A stretch of 9,768 nt of DNA, from positions 1-9,768 of the forward strand of contig VERS01000032.1 in assembly GCA_018882545.1 (NCBI GenBank), written 5' to 3'. A program made the translations under genes and the position numbers. Source of the stretch: Mycobacterium sp. Its GTDB lineage: Bacteria; Actinomycetota; Actinomycetes; Mycobacteriales; Mycobacteriaceae. This document shows, in pieces, positions 6,267-9,768 of this stretch (its first letter is position 1; each line of letters starts with the position of its first letter). The notes beneath the pieces were generated by a model, which saw only the letters and a program-made list of their open reading frames with translations, ran no database searches and was not told where the DNA came from.

Positions 6267-7928
6267 ATGAACTCGGACGACGCGGGTTTCGCGACTCTGC
6301 GACCATCTCCGGACCTGGCGCAGCGGTACCGGCACAACGGCTGGTGGCGGGATACCGGACTCGTCGGCGATCTTCGCAAGGGGCGTGATGCGTCGCCCGA
6401 TGCGGTGGCCATCGAGGCGTTCGCCGGGGACCGGCCGCGCACGACCGTCACCTACCGTAGGTATGCCCAGATGGCGGAACGGTTTGCCGGTGCGCTGTAT
6501 GAGCTCGGCGTCCGCCCGGGAGATGTCGTTGCGATGCAACTGCCGAACTGGTGGCAGGCGTGCGCCCTGTACGTCGCGGCGGCCCGGCTTCGTGCCGTCA
6601 TCGCGCCGGTGATGACGACCATTCGGGGCCGCGAGCTCGAGCGCCTCCTCGTCCGTGCGGCCGCCGGGGTGTTCATAACCGTCGACCGATGGGACGGTTT
6701 TGATCATGCGGACCTTGCCCGTTCGCTCGTCCCCCGGCTTCCGGGTCTGCGCCACCTCGTCGTATTCGGGCAATCGGAATCAGGCACCGAGATCGACTTC
6801 AGCGAATTCTTCGAGAACACCGCGTGGGAGCGGCGACACCCCGTAGCGCTCGAGGAGGCGCATGAGGATCCCGACGCGGTCTCCATCATCCTTTACACCT
6901 CAGGCACTTCGGGCCAACCCAAGGGCGTACTCGGGACGCAGAACACCTGGTATGCGGGCAGTGCCGGACTGGCCGCCGCCGAGGCGATCACTCCGTCCGA
7001 TGCCGTCTTCACCCCGCACAGCGCGATGTACAGCCTCGGTGGTGTTTTCGCGCTGCATCTTCCGCTACAGACCGGGGCTCGGGCCGTCCTGCTGGATTCA
7101 TGGTCGGGCTCATCGGGGCTGGAGGTCATCGACGCCGCCCATGTGTCCGTAATGATGGCCGCACCAACCTATTTCAGCCAACTGGTGGCCGTGTCGGCGG
7201 CGCAGCATCGAAGGCCGTTGCCGGCACTGCGCGTCATGGCCGCCACCGGCACGACGATTCCGAGCCAGGTGGTGCGCGACGTGATTGCGACGTTCGGCCT
7301 CGGGCTTCGGTCGGAGTGGGGCATGACGGAAGTCGGCTGCGCGGCGATGACCAGGGCCGAGGACCCCATCGACTGGACGCTGCACAGCACCGGACGGCCG
7401 TTCCCGAGCTACGAGTTCGACGTCCGCTCCGACGACCCGGTCACGGCGGCGCAGCCGGGGCGACTCTTCGTCCGCGGTCCGGCGGTGTGTCTTGGCACCC
7501 TTCACGGCGACGATAACGCGCTGACCGTCATCAGTGAGCGTGACGAAGGCTGGTATGACACCGGCGATCTCGTCACCTGGGATGGCCGTGGCGGAATCCG
7601 ATTACAGGGCCGCGTCAGCGACAGGGTAGGCGGTGCGTTCATGATCCCGATCGCCGATGTCGAAGACGCGCTGCGCGAACACCCCGCTGTCGCTGACGTC
7701 GCGGTGGTCGGCTATCCCGACGAGCATGCCGGTGAGCTTGCGTGCGCCGTCATCACCGTCAAAGGAGACACACCGCCCACCCTGGCCGAACTGCGCAGGC
7801 ACCTCACGGATCAGGGGATGACCGAATGGTACCTACCGGCCCGGCTCGAACTCCTCGACGAACTACCGCGGAACTCCAACGGCAAGGTGCAAAAGCACCT
7901 ACTGCGTTCCTGGGTGAACGAGCCGTGA
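6267..7928 (+). CDS. AMP-dependent acyl-CoA ligase, cyclohexanecarboxylate-CoA ligase-like
   Basis: This adenylate-forming enzyme of 553 residues activates a carboxylic acid with ATP and joins it to CoA. Motifs, numbered from this start: the phosphate-binding loop YTSGTSGQPKG at 210-220; EWGMTE at 350-355, with the acid that helps bind Mg-ATP; YDTGDL with ribose-binding D434; and NGKVQK near the end with the adenylation lysine at K540. The N-terminal segment RYRHNGWWRDTGLVGDL plus VAMQLPNWWQ recalls alicyclic acid ligases such as cyclohexanecarboxylate-CoA ligase. The hinge region after GRVSD is unusual (see findings). ATG 6267 is chosen over in-frame ATG 6246 because GGAGAAGGAG (6252-6261) sits 5 nt before it. 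The gene is coupled by a 4-nt overlap to a GPH symporter, suggesting that it activates an imported acid. The exact substrate is unknown. Confidence 0.87.
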   Translation: MNSDDAGFATLRPSPDLAQRYRHNGWWRDTGLVGDLRKGRDASPDAVAIEAFAGDRPRTTVTYRRYAQMAERFAGALYELGVRPGDVVAMQLPNWWQACALYVAAARLRAVIAPVMTTIRGRELERLLVRAAAGVFITVDRWDGFDHADLARSLVPRLPGLRHLVVFGQSESGTEIDFSEFFENTAWERRHPVALEEAHEDPDAVSIILYTSGTSGQPKGVLGTQNTWYAGSAGLAAAEAITPSDAVFTPHSAMYSLGGVFALHLPLQTGARAVLLDSWSGSSGLEVIDAAHVSVMMAAPTYFSQLVAVSAAQHRRPLPALRVMAATGTTIPSQVVRDVIATFGLGLRSEWGMTEVGCAAMTRAEDPIDWTLHSTGRPFPSYEFDVRSDDPVTAAQPGRLFVRGPAVCLGTLHGDDNALTVISERDEGWYDTGDLVTWDGRGGIRLQGRVSDRVGGAFMIPIADVEDALREHPAVADVAVVGYPDEHAGELACAVITVKGDTPPTLAELRRHLTDQGMTEWYLPARLELLDELPRNSNGKVQKHLLRSWVNEP

Positions 7929-9436
7929 TTGGTTCCAAGCCGCCGACCTCGGGCGGCAAACTGTCTGTAAAAGAGAAGATCGGTTACGGCTTCGGCGATG
8001 CGGCAGCCAATTTCGTCTTTCAGACGATGCTCGTCTTTCAGCTGGGTTTTTACACCGATGTCTTCGGAATTTCTGCCGTGGCGGCAGGCACCCTGCTTCT
8101 CGTCGGTCGATTCTGGGATGCGATGTTCGACCCGGTCATGGGCGTTATTGCGGACCGTACCAATACACGATGGGGTAAGTTCCGACCTTGGGTACTGTGG
8201 TCTGCAATCCCGTTCGCCTTCTTTTTCTACCTGGCGTTCACGACTCCCGATTTCGGGTCGACAGGCAAACTGATTTACGCCTTTGTCACATACATCCTGC
8301 TGATGACCGTTTATTCCGTCAACAACCTCCCGTACTCCGCTCTTAACGGTGTCATCACCGGCGACATCAACGAACGCACCAGCCTGTCCTCGTACAGGTT
8401 CTTCTTCGCCATTTCGGCAGCGTTCATGATCCAGGGCTTGATGCTGCCACTCGTCGACAAGTTGGGCGGCGGAGACGCCGCCAAGGGCTGGTCGCGTGCC
8501 ATCGGAATATTCGCGGCTCTCAGCGTGGTCTTCTTCGTCATCACCTTCCTCAGCGTTCGGGAACGCATTCATCCCGATCCGGATCAGAAGTCCTCGCCGA
8601 GGCTGGAATTCGCCGGGCTACTCAAGAACACGCCGTGGAAGTCCATGTTTGCGCTGACACTGTTCCTTTTCATCACGCTCGCACTCTGGGGCAGTGCCAT
8701 GTTCTATTTCTTCACCTACTACATGGACAAAGAGCAGTTGTTCTCGTTCCTGCAATCGTGGGGCCTTGTCACGGCGACCGACGGCGCACAGGTCGCGACG
8801 TCGGGGTGGCACGGATTTCTCAATGCCTTCGGGTTGGTCGTGAAAGAGGACCGCTCGAACGTCACCTCTGTCGCATTCGGTCTGTTCAATATGAGCGGCC
8901 AGCTCGTCACGATCTTCGGCGTACTGGCCTCCAAATGGCTGGCCATTCGGTTCGGTAAACGTTTGGTGTTTCTCGTCGGACTTTCGTTCACCACCTTGTT
9001 CACCCTGCTGTTCTTCATGGTGCCCTCGGACGCGGTCGAATTGGCCTTCGCTCTGAACCTCCTCAAATCCTTGGCCTACGGTCCGACGATTCCGCTGCTG
9101 TGGGCCATGATGGGCGACGTAGCGGACTTCGCCGAGTGGACAACGCGGCGCCGCGCCACAGGCGTCGTCTTCGCCGGCATTGTGTTCGCCCTGAAAGCCG
9201 GACTGGGAATCGGCGGCGCCGTCTGTGGCTGGTTGCTCGCCGCCTACGGCTACGTCCCGAATGCCGTCCAGTCCGAGCACGCCCTCCTCGGCATTCGGCT
9301 GACCGCCAGTGTTTTTCCGGCAGTCACGTTCCTCATCGCGGTCTTCGCCTTGACGTTCTACGGGATCAGCAAGCAGTTGAATATCCAGATTCAGGATGAG
9401 TTGGCGGAGCGGCGGAAGAGCTTCACACCGCATTGA
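7925..9436 (+). CDS. GPH-family (MelB-like) MFS cation symporter
   Basis: This is a 503-residue membrane transporter of the glycoside-pentoside-hexuronide:cation symporter family, with about twelve hydrophobic segments. The KIGYGFGDAAANF opening (18-30) and the WDAMFDP segment with D65 and D69 match the MelB cation-site aspartates. RWGKFRPW (82-89), NNLPYSALNGVITGDINER, and MMGDVADFAEWTTRRRATG with GIGGAVCGWLLAAYGY near the C-terminus are also family hallmarks. It would import a solute with Na+ or H+. The GTG start at 7925 overlaps the ligase stop (GTGA); the frame is open further upstream, but that stretch is arginine/proline-rich and inside the ligase gene. An extra stretch of about 45 residues lies near 267-315. 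Base composition is clearly lower in GC than genes to the left (two 60-nt samples at 8041 and 8281 give about 57% and 50%). Partnership with a CoA ligase rather than a glycosidase is unusual. Confidence 0.88.
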   Translation: MIGSKPPTSGGKLSVKEKIGYGFGDAAANFVFQTMLVFQLGFYTDVFGISAVAAGTLLLVGRFWDAMFDPVMGVIADRTNTRWGKFRPWVLWSAIPFAFFFYLAFTTPDFGSTGKLIYAFVTYILLMTVYSVNNLPYSALNGVITGDINERTSLSSYRFFFAISAAFMIQGLMLPLVDKLGGGDAAKGWSRAIGIFAALSVVFFVITFLSVRERIHPDPDQKSSPRLEFAGLLKNTPWKSMFALTLFLFITLALWGSAMFYFFTYYMDKEQLFSFLQSWGLVTATDGAQVATSGWHGFLNAFGLVVKEDRSNVTSVAFGLFNMSGQLVTIFGVLASKWLAIRFGKRLVFLVGLSFTTLFTLLFFMVPSDAVELAFALNLLKSLAYGPTIPLLWAMMGDVADFAEWTTRRRATGVVFAGIVFALKAGLGIGGAVCGWLLAAYGYVPNAVQSEHALLGIRLTASVFPAVTFLIAVFALTFYGISKQLNIQIQDELAERRKSFTPH

Positions 9437-9473
9437 GGAACCGCTCGACCTCAGCGTTAAGTAATTTCACGGA

Positions 9474-9501
9474 TTGCGTCAGCCATACCTGATCACATAA
9501 T
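9474..9501 (+). promoter_or_regulatory. Candidate sigma-A-type promoter for the secreted-protein gene
   Basis: TTGCGT (9474-9479) and CATAAT (9496-9501) are separated by 16 bp, close to the housekeeping consensus and in a locally AT-richer patch. Transcription starting near 9508 would give a 5' leader of roughly 95 nt containing the hairpin at 9565-9583. Confidence 0.45.
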
Positions 9502-9564
9502 CTTCGCAGGTCCCTCGGTGGCTGCTCATCCGAAGTTGGCTGCTGCAAGCGTTCCGGAAACCGT

Positions 9565-9583
9565 TGGGGGCTGACCGCCCCCA
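9565..9583 (+). promoter_or_regulatory. GC-rich leader hairpin upstream of the secreted-protein start
   Basis: TGGGGGC and GCCCCCA form a perfect 7-bp stem around a 5-nt loop (TGACC). It ends 10 nt before the GAGG ribosome-binding site (9594-9597). No T-tract follows, so it fits a poor terminator for the symporter unit or a structured leader of the next gene. The function is unproven. Confidence 0.4.
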
Positions 9584-9602
9584 TAGGCAAATTGAGGTTG
9601 CT

Positions 9603-9768
9603 GTGTCCGCTTACGATTCCTGGCCACCCGGATGCGACGGTCGCTCGGCTCCGCGTTATGCCCGCTACGTGGGCCGGGTCGGCGCGTTGGCTGTGGCGCT
9701 GGGTGTGGGCACTGCGTTCGCCCCTATGCCCACCGCGTCGGCCGACGCCACCAGTTCGTCCGGCGTGA
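9603..9768 (+). CDS. Secreted protein with N-terminal signal peptide (3' end outside window)
   Basis: The frame opens with GTG at 9603, preceded by GAGG at a 5-nt spacing, and stays open to the window edge (55 complete codons). Arginines near residues 14-25 (RSAPRYARYVGR) are followed by a hydrophobic core, VGALAVALGVGTAFA, and a signal-peptidase I-like site TASA|DA (cleavage predicted after A47). After it begins a Thr/Ser-rich stretch (ATSSSG). This organisation is common in mycobacterial exported proteins, many of which continue into long low-complexity or Ig-like/lipase domains, but the mature domain is not in the window and cannot be named. The gene appears to have its own promoter and is not obviously part of the symporter operon. 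The terminal bases TGA are out of frame and are not its stop. Confidence 0.75.
   Translation, partial: MSAYDSWPPGCDGRSAPRYARYVGRVGALAVALGVGTAFAPMPTASADATSSSGV

Noticed and set aside
7742..7924. Upstream extension of the symporter frame into the ligase gene
   Set aside because: The 61 residues are low-complexity Arg/Pro/His-rich and out of frame with the ligase's conserved C-terminus. The family start motif begins soon after GTG 7925.
9766..9768. Terminal TGA read as a stop for the secreted protein
   Set aside because: In the frame set by GTG 9603 the last complete codon is GTG (9765-9767), so this TGA is out of frame and the gene continues past the window.

Overview
The window comes from a high-GC actinobacterium, most likely a Mycobacterium/Mycolicibacterium species. 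GTG starts and 1- to 4-nt gene overlaps are frequent. The truncated gene at the right edge begins with a signal peptide containing YVGRVGALAVALGVG, a pattern I associate with mycobacterial exported proteins. The genus call is inference; no marker gene such as rRNA is present.

Left part (1-2642, + strand): the tail of a GatB/YqeY-domain gene is followed after 3 nt by a KstD/fumarate-reductase-type FAD dehydrogenase. A long TspO/MBR-family membrane protein then overlaps the dehydrogenase stop by 1 nt. Next come a short noncoding stretch, a tRNA-Pro(CGG) gene on the minus strand with no encoded CCA, and a second noncoding stretch with an 11-bp GC-rich inverted repeat.

Middle (3066-5992, - strand): an APC-superfamily amino acid/amine permease is followed by a berberine-bridge-type FAD oxidoreductase, joined by a 4-nt GTGA overlap. 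This looks like an uptake-plus-oxidation pair. The permease is divergent from the next operon across about 275 bp. That gap holds a perfect 10-bp palindrome and, unexpectedly, a 41-bp imperfect copy of the permease's own TM1 coding sequence.

Right part (6267-9436, + strand): an acyl-CoA ligase resembling cyclohexanecarboxylate-CoA ligases is coupled by another GTGA overlap to a GPH-family (MelB-like) cation symporter. This looks like an import-and-CoA-activation pair for an unknown acid or glycoconjugate. The transporter is visibly poorer in GC than the genes to its left. After a 166-bp gap with a plausible promoter and a GC-rich hairpin, the window ends inside a gene for a secreted protein.

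No CRISPR array, insertion sequence, phage gene or recognisable defence system was seen. The window reads as an accessory catabolic/transport region beside a tRNA gene. The more unusual points are the duplicated TM1 fragment, the three tightly coupled enzyme-membrane protein pairs, the altered A8 hinge of the ligase, and the atypical symporter.
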